Shown here: positions 7,793-18,064 of the stretch, piece after piece
How positions within the stretch are numbered: the first letter of the stretch is position 1
Layout: each line of letters opens with the position of its first letter
Assembly (NCBI GenBank): GCA_016213645.1
Contig: JACQZY010000007.1
Span: 153,704 to 217,703, forward strand
DNA length: 64,000 nt
Direction of reading: 5' to 3'
From: Actinomycetota bacterium
GTDB lineage: Bacteria > Actinomycetota > Thermoleophilia > Solirubrobacterales > JACPNS01
The notes under the pieces: model-generated
What the model saw: the letters and a program-made list of their open reading frames with translations, nothing else
Told to the model about the DNA's origin: nothing
The model's database searches: none
Translations under genes and position numbers: made by a program

Positions 7793-9424
7793 GTGGCGGA
7801 CGCGCCGCAGGCAGGCACCGCCCACGCCAGACCGGCCGTAACGCTGCCCGACGCGCCGATCGGTGTTGTAGGAGCGGGCACGATGGGCTCTGGAATCGCG
7901 CAGGTGGCCGCGGCCGGCGGCTTGCACGTGAAGCTCTATGACGCCGCCGACGGCGCCGCGCAACGCTCGGTCGGCAGAATCGGCGAGCTGCTCAAACGCG
8001 GCGTCGACCGAGGCCGAATCACCAAGGAAGCCGCCAGCGAAACACTTCGGCGGATCGAACCCGTGGACTCACTGCAATTGCTTGAGGACTGTTTTCTCGC
8101 GATCGAAGCCGCGCCGGAGAATCTGGACCTCAAGGTCGAGATATTCCAGCAGCTCACCACCGTTTGCGCGGACGACACAGTTCTTGCCACCAACACCTCT
8201 TCAATCCCCGTGACGGCGGTGGCCGGCCGCGTCGATCGGCCCGAGCGCGTCGTCGGCATGCACTTTTTCAATCCCGTACCGCTGATGAAGCTGGTCGAAG
8301 TGATCGCCGGAATGAACAGCGGCGAGTACGCGCTGGCCGTCGCGCGCGAGGTTGCGCGGCGAATGGGTCGCGAGCCGATCGACGCCAGCGACGGCCCGGG
8401 ATTTCTGGTCAACCGCTGCAGTCGCCCATTCCTGCTGGAGGCGCAGCGCCTGTTGCAGGAGCGCGTGGCCGATCACGAACGCATCGACCGCATCATGCGC
8501 CTCGGCGGCGGCTTTCGAATGGGGCCGTTTGAACTCTCAGACCTGGTGGGCGTAGACACCGGTTACGACATCGCGCGCTCGTTCTTTGAACTCGGCCACC
8601 ACGAACCGCGCTGGCAGCCCAGCGGCATTCCCGCACGGATGGTGGCCGCGGGAAGGCTCGGCCGCAAGAGCGGCCACGGCTACTACCGCTACCCGGCGCA
8701 GGGCGAATACCGCGACGAGGACCCGTCGCCACGAATGCCCGAAAGCGCATCCGGCCTGGTGGAGATTCACGGCAACACCACGCTCGCCGACCAATTGCGC
8801 CGCCTTGCCGAGGCAGCCGGTTACAAGGTCGTCGGTCCCACCGACGACAGTTCCGAACGGCGCGCGTTGATCATCGACGCCCGCGTCAACGGCGCGGGAT
8901 TGGGACTGAGCAAATTCGGCGGTCCTGTGGCCGTGCTCTGCGCGGGAAACAGCCTGTCCCAGGCCGCGCAGGGTAAGGATTACGCGGGCTTTCACTGCCT
9001 GCCGCCGCTAAGTGAATTGCACGCCGTCGAACTGACGCGCGGCACCGCCACCAGCGAGATCACCGCCGGCGCCACCGCCCACTTTTTCCACGCGATCGGC
9101 AAGCACGTCATTTGGGTCGGCGACGCCCCGGGCCTGGTGCTTGGCCGGATCGTCTGCCAGTTGGTCAACGAAGCCGCATTCGCCGCCCAGGAGGGCGTCG
9201 GCACTCCGGCGGACATAGACAAGGGCGTTCGCCTGGGCCTGAACTACCCGCGTGGCCTGCTTGAGTGGGGCGACATGATCGGCCTGGACCAAGTACTGGC
9301 CACGCTCGACGCGCTGCAAAGCGAGATCGGCGGCGACCGCTACCGCGCCGCGCCACTGCTGCGCCGCATGGTCAACGAAAGCCGCACCGGCCGCAAAGCA
9401 GCTCGCGGGTTTTACAGCTACTGA
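7793..9424 (+). CDS. 3-Hydroxyacyl-CoA dehydrogenase, PaaH-like two-domain form
   Basis: A 543-residue NAD-dependent dehydrogenase oxidising a 3-hydroxyacyl-CoA. The Rossmann loop is GAGTMG at 27-32, and the catalytic histidine is H157 in VVGMHFFNPVPLMKLVEV. After the usual C-terminal domain (FRMGPFELSDLVG and GRKSGHGYYRY) there is a linker and a second copy of the C-terminal domain ending GRKAARGFYSY. This duplicated layout of about 500 residues is typical of PaaH/PaaC, the 3-hydroxyadipyl-CoA dehydrogenase of phenylacetate degradation. The GTG start at 7793 follows AAGGGG by 7 nt. With the PcaF/PaaJ-like thiolase, this points to an aromatic-acid lower pathway. Confidence 0.9.
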   Translation: MADAPQAGTAHARPAVTLPDAPIGVVGAGTMGSGIAQVAAAGGLHVKLYDAADGAAQRSVGRIGELLKRGVDRGRITKEAASETLRRIEPVDSLQLLEDCFLAIEAAPENLDLKVEIFQQLTTVCADDTVLATNTSSIPVTAVAGRVDRPERVVGMHFFNPVPLMKLVEVIAGMNSGEYALAVAREVARRMGREPIDASDGPGFLVNRCSRPFLLEAQRLLQERVADHERIDRIMRLGGGFRMGPFELSDLVGVDTGYDIARSFFELGHHEPRWQPSGIPARMVAAGRLGRKSGHGYYRYPAQGEYRDEDPSPRMPESASGLVEIHGNTTLADQLRRLAEAAGYKVVGPTDDSSERRALIIDARVNGAGLGLSKFGGPVAVLCAGNSLSQAAQGKDYAGFHCLPPLSELHAVELTRGTATSEITAGATAHFFHAIGKHVIWVGDAPGLVLGRIVCQLVNEAAFAAQEGVGTPADIDKGVRLGLNYPRGLLEWGDMIGLDQVLATLDALQSEIGGDRYRAAPLLRRMVNESRTGRKAARGFYSY

Positions 9425-9464
9425 TCAGCGGCGCGGCGAGCGTGGCGACGGCTATCGTGCAGCC

Positions 9465-10973
9465 ATGAGCACTTCAGCAGCAGTCACAAGCCAGATCGAC
9501 CGCCTTTCACCGACCGCCCGCGAGTTCGTTGAGGCGGCTCCGCACGGTCTTTTGATCGCCAATCAATGGGGATCCGGAAACGGCTCTGAATTCCAGACCG
9601 AAGACCCCTCGACCGGCGCCCCGATCTGCGCCGTCGCGGCCGCCGATCCCGCCGACGTAGACCGCGCCGTCGCCGCCGCCCGCGAAGCATTTGACAACGG
9701 CCCGTGGACGACGATGGCGCCGGCTGAACGCGCGATGCTGATCAACAAGCTCGCCGACCTGATCGAGCAGGACACCGAAACGCTCGCCGAGCTCGAAGCC
9801 CTCGACAACGGCAAGCCGCTGGTGATGGCGAAGATCGTGGACGTGCCCACGGCCGTGCGCCACCTGCGCTACTTCGCCGGCTGGGCCACCAAGCTCGAAG
9901 GTCGCACGATCCCGGTGACCACGCCGAACATGTTCGTCTACACGCGCCGTGAACCGGTGGGAGTATGCGCGCAGATCATCCCCTGGAACTTCCCGCTGAT
10001 GATGGCCGCGTGGAAGTTGGCGCCCGCGCTGGCGGCGGGTTGCACGCTCGTGCTCAAGCCCGCCGAGCAGACGCCGCTTACGGCGATCCGCATCGGTCAA
10101 CTCGCCGTCAAGGCGGGTTTCCCGCCCGGCGTGATCAACATCGTCAACGGCGACGGCGCCACCGGCGCCGCTCTGGTGGACCACCCGGACGTGGACAAGA
10201 TCGCCTTCACCGGCTCCACTGCCGTGGGCCGCGAGATCGGCAAGAAGGCCGGCGAGCAACTCAAGCGCGTCACGCTCGAACTAGGCGGCAAGAGCCCGAA
10301 CATCATCTGTGACGATGCCGATTTGAAAGCCGCGATTCGTGGATCCTTTCAGGGCATCTACTTCAACACCGGACAGGCATGCAACGCAGGGTCTCGCCTC
10401 TTCGTGCACAGTTCCGTATACGACGAGGTCACCTCGAAGATCGCGGAGATGGCCGACGGCGCGGGTGTCGGCGCATCGCTGGCCGAGGGCACGCAGTTTG
10501 GGCCGGTGGTCTCGGCACGGCAGTTCGAGACGGTCAACGGGTTCATCCAGTCCGGGTTCGAAGAGGGGGCCACCGCCGCGGCCGGCGGCCCGGCCGAGCG
10601 TGCCGACGACGACGGCTATTTCATCCGGCCCACACTCTTTACGGACGTCAAGCCGAATATGAAGATCGTCCGCGAGGAGATCTTTGGACCGGTGCTGGTG
10701 GCAAGCAAGTTCGATGAGATCGAAGAGGTCGCCGCGGCCGCAAACGACAATCCTTACGGACTGGCCGCCGGAGTCTGGACGCGAGACATCGGCAGGGCTC
10801 ACCGGCTGGCGTCGCTGCTGCGTTCGGGCATGGTCTACATCAATGCTTGGGGAATGGCGGATCCCGCCGCGCCGTTCGGTGGCGTCAAGGCCTCCGGGAT
10901 CGGCCGCGAGATGGGCGGGGAAAATCTGGACGCTTATCTCGAAACAAAGACGGTCTGGACGAATCTGGGCTGA
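9465..10973 (+). CDS. Aldehyde dehydrogenase (betaine/phenylacetaldehyde dehydrogenase type)
   Basis: A 502-residue NAD(P)-dependent aldehyde dehydrogenase. The active-site glutamate is in LELGGKSPN and the catalytic cysteine in NTGQACNAGSR. The cofactor-binding IPWNFPLMMAAWKLAPAL and FTGSTAVGREI are standard. The overall sequence resembles the betaine/phenylacetaldehyde group. In this operon an oxidation of phenylacetaldehyde or another aldehyde feeding CoA-thioester breakdown would make sense, but that is an inference. It follows the PaaH-like gene by 40 bp and is the last catabolic gene before the ABC transporter. Confidence 0.92.
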   Translation: MSTSAAVTSQIDRLSPTAREFVEAAPHGLLIANQWGSGNGSEFQTEDPSTGAPICAVAAADPADVDRAVAAAREAFDNGPWTTMAPAERAMLINKLADLIEQDTETLAELEALDNGKPLVMAKIVDVPTAVRHLRYFAGWATKLEGRTIPVTTPNMFVYTRREPVGVCAQIIPWNFPLMMAAWKLAPALAAGCTLVLKPAEQTPLTAIRIGQLAVKAGFPPGVINIVNGDGATGAALVDHPDVDKIAFTGSTAVGREIGKKAGEQLKRVTLELGGKSPNIICDDADLKAAIRGSFQGIYFNTGQACNAGSRLFVHSSVYDEVTSKIAEMADGAGVGASLAEGTQFGPVVSARQFETVNGFIQSGFEEGATAAAGGPAERADDDGYFIRPTLFTDVKPNMKIVREEIFGPVLVASKFDEIEEVAAAANDNPYGLAAGVWTRDIGRAHRLASLLRSGMVYINAWGMADPAAPFGGVKASGIGREMGGENLDAYLETKTVWTNLG

Positions 10974-11035
10974 AGCGCGTACGCCGCTTTCCCGCGGACC
11001 GACCGTTAGGCTGCCCGCGAAGCGAAAGGAGCCCC

Positions 11036-11815
<780 letters not shown>

Positions 11816-11825
11816 TGACCACGCG

Positions 11826-14375
11826 ATGATCCGGGCACTCGCATGGCGCAGCGTCACGGCACGCAAACTGCGCGCGATCCTCAACGGCGCCGGAATCGTG
11901 TTGGGCGTGGCGCTGATCTTCTCGGTGCTATCGCTGTCAAAGACGATCGTCGGCACCTTCGACGACCTCTTCAGCGCCGTCTACGGCGAGACCGATCTGA
12001 TCGTCAGCGGGGCGGACGCGGCCGGCACGGTGGATCAGTCGCTGCTTTCGAAGATCCAGGCCACCGACGGCGTGGATGTCGCGACCGGCAGCGTGATGTC
12101 TGTGCTCACGCTGGTCAAATCCACTGATCCAAAAACCGCCGCGAAGTTCGATCAAAAACAGCAGATCAACGTTGGCGGCGTGTTGCCAAGCGACCCGGAT
12201 TTAAGCGGCGCTGAAATCTCCGCGGGCCGTCGCCTGCGCGGCGGATACGAAATCCAGATCGACCAATCGTTCGCCAAACACAACTCACTGAAGATTGGCC
12301 AAAAGGTCAAGCTCGCCTCGCAGACGGGCATCGACTCGTTCACGATCGTCGGCTTTTTTCGCATCGGCGGCGGAATCGACTTCGGCGGTCAGGGCTTCGC
12401 CTCGATCCCGCTGGACACCGCGCGCAAAGTCTTTGACGTTCCCACCGGATATGGCGAGATCGATATCGCGGTAAAGCCGGAAGCCGATCTCGCGAGCGTT
12501 CGCAAGGCGATCGAGGGCCAACTTGAAAAAGGGGTCGAGGTTCGCACCCCGTCGGATGTGAGCGACGACATCAACAGCCAGATCCAGGGCTTCAACATCA
12601 TCCTCTACTTCTTCTCCGCGATGTCGCTGTTTGTCGGCGGTTTCCTGATTCTCAACTCCTTCAATATGACCGTCGCACAAAGAATGCGCGAGATCGGCAT
12701 GCTGCGCACGCTCGGCGGATCTCGCGGCATGATCGCTCGCATGTTCCTGTTCGAGGCAGTACTGCTGGGTCTACTCGGATCGGTCTTCGGAGTGGCACTG
12801 GGACTAGTCCTGACCAAGCTGATGGTGGCGCTGGTCGGCAACATCGGGCTGCCGATGGGCAACATCAAGTATCCGGTTTACGCGTTCGTGACGGCACCGA
12901 CGCTTGGTGTGATCGCCACACTGTTTGGAGCGCTGCGGCCGGCCATGCGGGCCGGCCGGATCCCGCCGATTGAAGCCGTACTTTCAGAACATCGCGCCAA
13001 ACCGCTCAAGTTGCGCCGTCGCGTGCTTGTTGGCACCACGCTGGTGGGGCTCGGTTTACTTGGCGTCTTCACGCTCGCCTCCGCAAATAAAACACCGCTG
13101 CCGATAGTGCTCGCCGGTGCCTTTGGCGTGATCTTTCTGTTCAGCGGTGTGATCATGCTGGGGCCGGTCGTTGTGCCGGTGATCGTGCGCGTGTTGTCGT
13201 GGCCGTTGCGCCGACTCAGCCCGATCGAAGGCCGACTCGCCGCCGACGGATCCCGCGCAAACCCGCTACGAACGGCATCCACCGCATCGGGCCTGATGAT
13301 CGGCATCGCGCTGGTCGCCGCGATCGGAAGTCTCGGATCCAGCTTCATCGGCAGCATCTCGGACGATCTCGACGCGGAACTGAAGCACGATTTCACCGTG
13401 CAACCGCAGAACTTGACCGGCGGCGGGCCACAGGCGACGATCTCCACCAATGCCGCCGAGGCGATCTCCGCACTTGACGGTGCCGGGCCGGTAACGGGTG
13501 TGCGACTGTTGTTCTTGTCTTCCGGATACGGCGCAGGCATGCAGGCATACGGATTGGACCCATCGCTTCATCTGCGTTTTGCCAATCCGGAGTATGCCGC
13601 CGGGGCGCGCCCCGATGTGGATGCACGGCTGGCGGCCGGCGAGGTCACCGTGCCCGAGGCGCTTGCGAAACGCAAGGGCACAAAAGTCGGCGACAAGATC
13701 TCGCTTGAGGGTCCTCGCGGAGCGCGCAACTTCACCGTCGCGGCGTTACAGAAGGGCAACTCGTTCGAAGCGTCGTCGATCGTGATGTCACATGAGTCCT
13801 TCTTGGCCGTCTACGGTATACCCGGCTACACGCAGGTGCTCGTAATCGCCGACAGCGCCGAACTGCACGGCGCATTGGGCAAGCGGATCGATCAGTTGTT
13901 GGCACGGGACTACCCGGCCTTCGAGTCACTGTCAAACGAAGACGTCAAGACCCAGATCAAGAACCAGATAAATCAGGTCTTTTCGATCTTTTACGTGATC
14001 ATGGCCGTCGCAATCCTGGTCAGCCTGCTTGGCGTGGTCAACACTCTGCTGATGAACGTGCTCGAACGCACGCGCGAGATCGGCGTGTTGCGCGCGATCG
14101 GCGCCGTGCGCTGGCAGGTACGACGCATCATCATCCAAGAGAGCCTGCTGCTGACCAGCGCCGGCGCGGCGCTTGGCCTGGTCGTGGGAATGGCGCTGGG
14201 CTACGCCTTCGTGCGCGGCATCAACACAGGCAGCGGAGGCGTGGGCTTCCACCCGCCGATCGCCGTGATCTTCACCGTCGCGGCGATGTCGGTGATCTTC
14301 GGACTTGTCGCGGCCCTACTGCCGGCGCGGCGCGCGGCGCGGATGAATGTGATTGAGGCGGTTAGTTACGAGTAG
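11826..14375 (+). CDS. FtsX/MacB-type ABC permease
   Basis: An 849-residue permease with two FtsX halves. It has an N-terminal membrane helix and a large extracellular MacB-like domain (about residues 30-250), then membrane helices around 260-400. A second set follows: helices near 400-510, another extracellular domain, and three helices at the C-terminus. Typical FtsX segments such as MREIGMLRTLGGSRGMI and TREIGVLRAIGAVRW occur once in each half. It is the partner of the ATPase just upstream. Such systems usually push lipoproteins, lipids, peptides or drugs out of the membrane instead of moving solutes through a pore. The substrate is unknown. Confidence 0.92.
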   Translation: MIRALAWRSVTARKLRAILNGAGIVLGVALIFSVLSLSKTIVGTFDDLFSAVYGETDLIVSGADAAGTVDQSLLSKIQATDGVDVATGSVMSVLTLVKSTDPKTAAKFDQKQQINVGGVLPSDPDLSGAEISAGRRLRGGYEIQIDQSFAKHNSLKIGQKVKLASQTGIDSFTIVGFFRIGGGIDFGGQGFASIPLDTARKVFDVPTGYGEIDIAVKPEADLASVRKAIEGQLEKGVEVRTPSDVSDDINSQIQGFNIILYFFSAMSLFVGGFLILNSFNMTVAQRMREIGMLRTLGGSRGMIARMFLFEAVLLGLLGSVFGVALGLVLTKLMVALVGNIGLPMGNIKYPVYAFVTAPTLGVIATLFGALRPAMRAGRIPPIEAVLSEHRAKPLKLRRRVLVGTTLVGLGLLGVFTLASANKTPLPIVLAGAFGVIFLFSGVIMLGPVVVPVIVRVLSWPLRRLSPIEGRLAADGSRANPLRTASTASGLMIGIALVAAIGSLGSSFIGSISDDLDAELKHDFTVQPQNLTGGGPQATISTNAAEAISALDGAGPVTGVRLLFLSSGYGAGMQAYGLDPSLHLRFANPEYAAGARPDVDARLAAGEVTVPEALAKRKGTKVGDKISLEGPRGARNFTVAALQKGNSFEASSIVMSHESFLAVYGIPGYTQVLVIADSAELHGALGKRIDQLLARDYPAFESLSNEDVKTQIKNQINQVFSIFYVIMAVAILVSLLGVVNTLLMNVLERTREIGVLRAIGAVRWQVRRIIIQESLLLTSAGAALGLVVGMALGYAFVRGINTGSGGVGFHPPIAVIFTVAAMSVIFGLVAALLPARRAARMNVIEAVSYE

Positions 14376-14390
14376 ACGCTTCAGGCAGGA

Positions 14391-15290
14391 GTGCGGCGAT
14401 CACAATACGACTGCAGCCGTCCCTGGCGGCGTTTAAGAACTACGTGGATTTCGGCAGTCGCTCTAAACCGACGCGGTCGGCACGAATCCCGTCCGTGTTC
14501 CATAGACCCTACAATTACGTATCTCGGAAAGGCAGTCACCCTGGAACTCCAGCTCGACCGCGTCAGCAAAACTTACTTTCGAAACGGTCGGCCGGTGACC
14601 TCGCTGGACGATGTGACGTTGTCCGTCGGGTCAGGCGAGCTGGTCGCGGTGATCGGCGGACGCGGCAGCGGCAAAACCACACTGCTGCGGCTCGCTGCCG
14701 GTATCGAACATCCGGACGCTGGATTCGTCTCGATAGACGGTGAGCGGCTTGACCGGATGTCCAATGAGCACCGGGGGGGGCTTTACCGCGGTGGCATCGG
14801 CTGCGTCCTGAAGACCGTCGCGGCGATCGGCCACACGCGCGTGGTCGACCTCGTCGCGCTTCCGCTGCGACTCCACACCGGCGCGGGCAGGAGTTCGCTG
14901 TTTGAGGCCAAGCGCATCCTCAATTCCGTCGGCGCCGAACACCTGGCCGACGCCAACCCGGCCTCGATCTCCGACGGTGAAGGCCGACTCGTCGCCTTGG
15001 CCCAGGCATTGATCATGCGGCCGGGGATCCTGCTGCTTGACCAGCCCGCGAGCGACCTGAGTCTCGAAGAAGAGAAGAGCCTGTTGCGGGTTCTCAGTTC
15101 GATCGCCCGCGACGCGGACGTCGCCGTGATTATGACTGCTCGCGCGTCGATCGAGGCGGTGACTGCGGACAGGGTGGCTCACATCAACTGTGGTCGCCTC
15201 GCTGTCGGCAGCAAGCCGCCACCGCCCAAGGGTGCGTCCGTGCTTCCGCTCAAAAAGCGGAACAACAACCCGGAGCCCGACCATGCATGA
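14391..15290 (+). CDS. Degenerate MacB-type ABC ATP-binding protein
   Basis: A protein of up to 299 residues with the fold of a LolD/MacB ATPase but altered catalytic motifs. Walker A is intact (IGGRGSGKTT, residues 88-97). The Q-loop glutamine is replaced by K141. The LSGGQ signature reads ISDGEG (193-198). The Walker B glutamate is replaced by Q218 in LLLDQP. The switch histidine is replaced by A250 (MTAR). ATP may bind, but ordinary hydrolysis looks impaired. The start is uncertain. The GTG at 14391 is used here, yet the domain begins at about residue 50 next to GGAAAGG, where only a CTG is available. The permease at 15417 is its likely partner. Confidence 0.82.
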   Translation: MRRSQYDCSRPWRRLRTTWISAVALNRRGRHESRPCSIDPTITYLGKAVTLELQLDRVSKTYFRNGRPVTSLDDVTLSVGSGELVAVIGGRGSGKTTLLRLAAGIEHPDAGFVSIDGERLDRMSNEHRGGLYRGGIGCVLKTVAAIGHTRVVDLVALPLRLHTGAGRSSLFEAKRILNSVGAEHLADANPASISDGEGRLVALAQALIMRPGILLLDQPASDLSLEEEKSLLRVLSSIARDADVAVIMTARASIEAVTADRVAHINCGRLAVGSKPPPPKGASVLPLKKRNNNPEPDHA

Positions 15291-15416
15291 AGCCGGTCTT
15301 TCAAGCGAGCTCCATTTTAGTCGCGCACACCACGCCGGCGACGGACGTGCGAATCGGATCGACGTCGCAATTCCCGACTTGAATCCCGACGCCTTCCGCT
15401 CGCGGGACTGATCGCC

Positions 15417-18041
15417 ATGGCCACCGAGACAGTCGCCGACCTCTACCGCGAGGCAGAGGATCCCGACCACATAATCAAGCAACGTCGCCGAGCTCCACTG
15501 CGCTTGTTGTCCAATGCCGCCCACCTCTATCGCCTGCGACTGCGCGAGCAACCATTGCAGGAGGCGCTCGCGCTGATCGGCATCGCCGCGGGTGTGGCGC
15601 TGCTGTTCGCCGTGCAGGTCGCCACATCGAGCGTGACCGGCTCGCTGGAGCAGCTGGCTCACGCCGTCACCGGCAAGGCCTCATTGGAGATCGCCGCTCG
15701 CGGACCGGCCGGCATCGACCAGTCCGTCGTCACCAAGGCGCAGGCGTTGCCCGGTGTTTCGGGCGCAGCGCCGATCGTCGAGCGGCGGATTATGGTCGTA
15801 GGCCCCGGCGGCGGCGAGCCGCTGACGCTGGTGGGCGTGGACCAGCGACTGCGCGAGATCGGCGGGCCGCTGATCAAGAGTTTCGCCACCAAGCGAGGCG
15901 ACCTGGAATCGCTCGGCCTCTATCTGACATCCGACACCGCCAAGCGGATCGGCGCGACCGTCGGCCAGGAGCTGACGATCAGGTCAGGCGCAAAACGGCA
16001 GACCCAGATCCTCGCTGGCGTACTTGGTCCGAACGACATCGGCGACCTGACGAAGAGCCCCGTCGCGCTGGCGCCGCTCGGCACAGCCCAGCGCATTGCC
16101 GATATGCCCGGCAGAATCAGCCGCGTACTCGTGCGGCCGGAGCCCGGCGAATCGGCCCGCGCGACGGCGGGTCTGCGCACCCTGGCCGCCGATCGTGCCG
16201 ACGTGCGGCCCAGCGACAGCGAGGTCAAGCTGCTGGCGACGGCGATGAAGCCGGATCAGCAGTCAAGCTCACTGTTTGGCGCGATCGCGGTGGCGATCGG
16301 ACTGCTCTTCGCATACAACGCGATACTGCTGGCGATGGCCTGGCGGCGACGGTTTATCGCCTATCTGAGGCTGATCGGAGCGGACCGGGCATCGGTAGCG
16401 GCGACCCTGGGTTTTGAGGCGCTCGTGCTGGGTTTGTTCGCGTCGGCGGTCGGCATTGCGGTCGGATACGTGCTCGCGCAGGTGACGTTCAACTCGGTCC
16501 CTTCATATCTCGCTTCGAGCTTCGCGATCGGCGCGCAGCACACGGTTGATGCAAAGACGATCGCCCTTTCGCTCGCGGGCGGCTTGGCGGCGACAACCTG
16601 CGCGATGGCCATGCCCGCCCTGGAGCTGTTTCGTGTAAGACCGGGCGAACGAGAGGGCGAACGCGTCGCGGGAAAAGTCCGCATCGAGTCGATCTTCGGC
16701 TCGAAGTCGCTGTGGCTGGGTCTGTTTGTTATCGCGGCGACGAGCGCGATGCTTCTTCTTGCGCCTAAGCTGACGCCGGTGGGCACACCCGCTCTGATCG
16801 CGGGCCTCGTATTGATAACCGGCCCGATCCTCGCCTGGGCGCTGACGACAATCTGGCGCGTGACGCGCGTTCGCGGGGACGTGGCGCTGGCTGTGGCGGT
16901 GGAGCAACTCAAGAGCGACCCCGTTCGGTCGGCGGCGCTGGCGATGATCGCCGCCGGCGCGATAGCAGCCGTCGTGAGTATCAGCGGGTCGCGACTCGAT
17001 CTCGAAAGGGGAGTTGAGAACCTGAATCGGAACGCCTTTCCGGCCGGCTCGGTTTGGATCGCGATCGACAGCCCGGCCAACGCATTCCTGTCCCTGCCGT
17101 TCGACCCACACGAAACGCTTGAACGCATAGGGAAATCCGATCAGTTCAAAGACGCGGTCGTGTACCGCGGTTCGTTTCTGGATCTCGGCGGTCGGCGACT
17201 CTGGATCACAGCCATCCCGCCCCGTGAAGGCATCGGCCTGGTAACCGATCAGGTATGGACCGGCAACGCCCGGTCGGCGAGCGCTCGTATTCGTTCCGGC
17301 GGCTGGGTGGCGGTCTCCACCTCGATCGCCAAGCGTCTGGGAGACCGCAAACCCGGTGATCGGATCGCGATCCCGACTCCTTCCGGAAATCGTTATTTTC
17401 GAATAGCCGCCTTGACTGCCAACTACGGTTGGCCATCCGGGTCGATTGTGATGAACGCGGACGACTACGGGAACGCGTGGCGAGACGGCTACGCCAGCGC
17501 CGTCAGCGTCCTGCTACCACCAGACGTCTCTCCTGCGGCTGCGAAGCGCTCGGTATCGCAATCTCTCGGCCAATCCGGATCCGCACTCCATGCCCAAACC
17601 GGTAGCGAGATGGTGGCTGAACGATTGCGAACGCTCTCGCAAGGTCTTGCGCGTCTGCGTCAGATCGCAGTACTTGTGCTCCTCGCGGCCGTACTCGCGA
17701 TTGTCGCCGCGATGTTCGCCGCCGTTTGGCAGCGGCGAGACGACCTCGCTTCGTTACGCGTCCTCGGCTTCGGCGGCAAAGAGATGTATCGCGCGCTCGT
17801 GTACGAGACCGGGATCGTCGTGCTGCTCGGCGGAATCCTCGGCCTCGGCCTCGGCTTTATCTGCCAGGGGTTCGCGAGTCGATGGATCGAGATGACCAGC
17901 GGTTATCAGACGCCCATCGAACCGGCCATCGGCCTTGGTCTCACGACGCTCGCCGAGATGCTCGCGTTGACGACAATCGCCACGCTCGGTCCGGCGATTC
18001 TCGCTTGGAGATTCTCACGTAACGCGGTCAGCGTTACCTGA
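15417..18041 (+). CDS. FtsX/MacB-type ABC permease (second system)
   Basis: An 874-residue permease with the same two-halved FtsX plan as the one at 11826, but divergent. It has one membrane helix after a cytoplasmic N-terminus (around residues 55-75), a large extracellular domain, and helices near 285-400. A second half follows, with helices at 440-480 and 500-530, an extracellular domain, and three terminal helices. The segment RRDDLASLRVLGFGGKEMYRAL is the FtsX coupling region. It sits between the degenerate ATPase and the polyprenyl synthase, with 14 bp to the latter's TTG, so the transporter and isoprenoid genes are probably one operon. Confidence 0.88.
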   Translation: MATETVADLYREAEDPDHIIKQRRRAPLRLLSNAAHLYRLRLREQPLQEALALIGIAAGVALLFAVQVATSSVTGSLEQLAHAVTGKASLEIAARGPAGIDQSVVTKAQALPGVSGAAPIVERRIMVVGPGGGEPLTLVGVDQRLREIGGPLIKSFATKRGDLESLGLYLTSDTAKRIGATVGQELTIRSGAKRQTQILAGVLGPNDIGDLTKSPVALAPLGTAQRIADMPGRISRVLVRPEPGESARATAGLRTLAADRADVRPSDSEVKLLATAMKPDQQSSSLFGAIAVAIGLLFAYNAILLAMAWRRRFIAYLRLIGADRASVAATLGFEALVLGLFASAVGIAVGYVLAQVTFNSVPSYLASSFAIGAQHTVDAKTIALSLAGGLAATTCAMAMPALELFRVRPGEREGERVAGKVRIESIFGSKSLWLGLFVIAATSAMLLLAPKLTPVGTPALIAGLVLITGPILAWALTTIWRVTRVRGDVALAVAVEQLKSDPVRSAALAMIAAGAIAAVVSISGSRLDLERGVENLNRNAFPAGSVWIAIDSPANAFLSLPFDPHETLERIGKSDQFKDAVVYRGSFLDLGGRRLWITAIPPREGIGLVTDQVWTGNARSASARIRSGGWVAVSTSIAKRLGDRKPGDRIAIPTPSGNRYFRIAALTANYGWPSGSIVMNADDYGNAWRDGYASAVSVLLPPDVSPAAAKRSVSQSLGQSGSALHAQTGSEMVAERLRTLSQGLARLRQIAVLVLLAAVLAIVAAMFAAVWQRRDDLASLRVLGFGGKEMYRALVYETGIVVLLGGILGLGLGFICQGFASRWIEMTSGYQTPIEPAIGLGLTTLAEMLALTTIATLGPAILAWRFSRNAVSVT

Positions 18042-18064
18042 CAGAGCCAGTTTCCTTGTCGACC

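Noticed and set aside
15283..15411. A 42-residue frame between the degenerate ATPase and the second permease
   Set aside because: It starts inside the ATPase gene, has no ribosome-binding site and shows no hydrophobic or domain pattern. It may be untranslated leader for the permease.
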